Origin: an uncultured Clostridia bacterium
Lineage (GTDB): Bacteria > Bacillota > Clostridia > Oscillospirales > Ruminococcaceae
NCBI GenBank assembly: GCA_937893735.1
Contig: CALBGD010000051.1
Span: forward strand, 1 to 5,040
Direction of reading: 5' to 3'
Length of the DNA stretch: 5,040 bases
Shown here in pieces: positions 4,895 through 5,040 of this stretch. Below the pieces are notes generated by a model, which searched no databases, was not told the origin of the DNA, and saw only the letters and a list, made by a program, of their open reading frames with translations. The position numbers and the translations under genes were made by a program. Within the stretch, counting starts at the first letter, position 1, and each line of letters opens with the position of its first letter.

Positions 4895-5040
4895 AATCAG
4901 TTATGGACAGCGTTTGCGAATACCTTTCCGGGTGTCCGCTGCTCGACCCGAAACTTCCGGTCTACCTTGATTATGTGGACGATAACGACTGCTACTGCGT
5001 GGCTACGGTTCCGAATACTCCTTACCGCAAGGACATTCTC
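4891..5040 (+). CDS. Minor capsid/tail-completion protein, 3' partial
   Basis: The first 50 residues are visible and the gene leaves the window. GTG 4891 overlaps the previous stop as GTGA and has AAGGAGG (4876-4882) 8 nt upstream. The N-terminus VCEYLSGCPLL, then LPVYLDYVDDNDCYCVATVP, fits the small head-tail proteins that follow Minor_capsid_2 in Clostridia phages. Databases often mislabel these as chloramphenicol resistance protein. A tail-terminator role is expected from the position. There is no reason to think of antibiotic resistance. Confidence 0.72.
   Translation, partial: MKSVMDSVCEYLSGCPLLDPKLPVYLDYVDDNDCYCVATVPNTPYRKDIL

Noticed and set aside
4891..5040. Chloramphenicol-resistance gene
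   Set aside because: This label is a common database error for phage minor capsid proteins of this type; position and sequence fit a head-tail protein.

Overview
The window is part of the head-morphogenesis region of a tailed phage or prophage (Caudoviricetes). The proteins resemble those of phages from gut Clostridia of the Ruminococcus/Oscillospiraceae kind. The grounds are the gene order, strong AAGGAGG-type ribosome binding sites about 8 nt before most starts, SigA-like promoters, and the GC-rich structural genes interrupted by AT-rich accessory genes. This host assignment is an inference. Whether the phage is integrated cannot be seen from this window.

Layout, left to right. (1) 2-1303 is the 3' part of a minor capsid protein (Phage_min_cap2, MuF-like role) whose C-terminal third is an AT-rich domain with an HEIAHRID zinc-peptidase motif. 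(2) 1309-1491 is a 60-residue AT-rich gene directly behind it, a candidate partner or immunity protein. (3) A hairpin follows at 1501-1524, then a 66-residue unknown gene at 1553-1753. (4) On the opposite strand, 2068 down to 1681, lies a complete single-gene transcription unit: promoter TTGACG-17-TATAAT, Shine-Dalgarno, 91-codon Cys-rich ORF, and hairpin plus U-tract terminator. This is the architecture of a phage moron. (5) 2097-2264 is a small doubtful ORF whose 3' end carries a candidate promoter and a clear Rho-independent terminator. (6) From 2277 the head genes run without interruption: GP20-type scaffold, HK97-fold major capsid protein, gp6-like head-tail connector, a DUF6751-like head-closure candidate, a Minor_capsid_2 protein, and the start of a tail-completion/minor capsid protein that leaves the window.

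How it works together. The scaffold and major capsid protein build the procapsid. The min_cap2 protein sits near the portal in this class of phage and may be delivered with the DNA, so a protease domain on its C-terminus could act in the target cell or in the virion. The four genes after the capsid protein are joined by 4-nt stop/start overlaps (ATGA or GTGA), which indicates translational coupling.

The most unusual part is 640-2252. It holds two separate AT-rich accessory cassettes (the protease domain with its small partner, and the antisense moron), plus three candidate terminator hairpins and several promoter candidates, all placed just before the scaffold/capsid operon.
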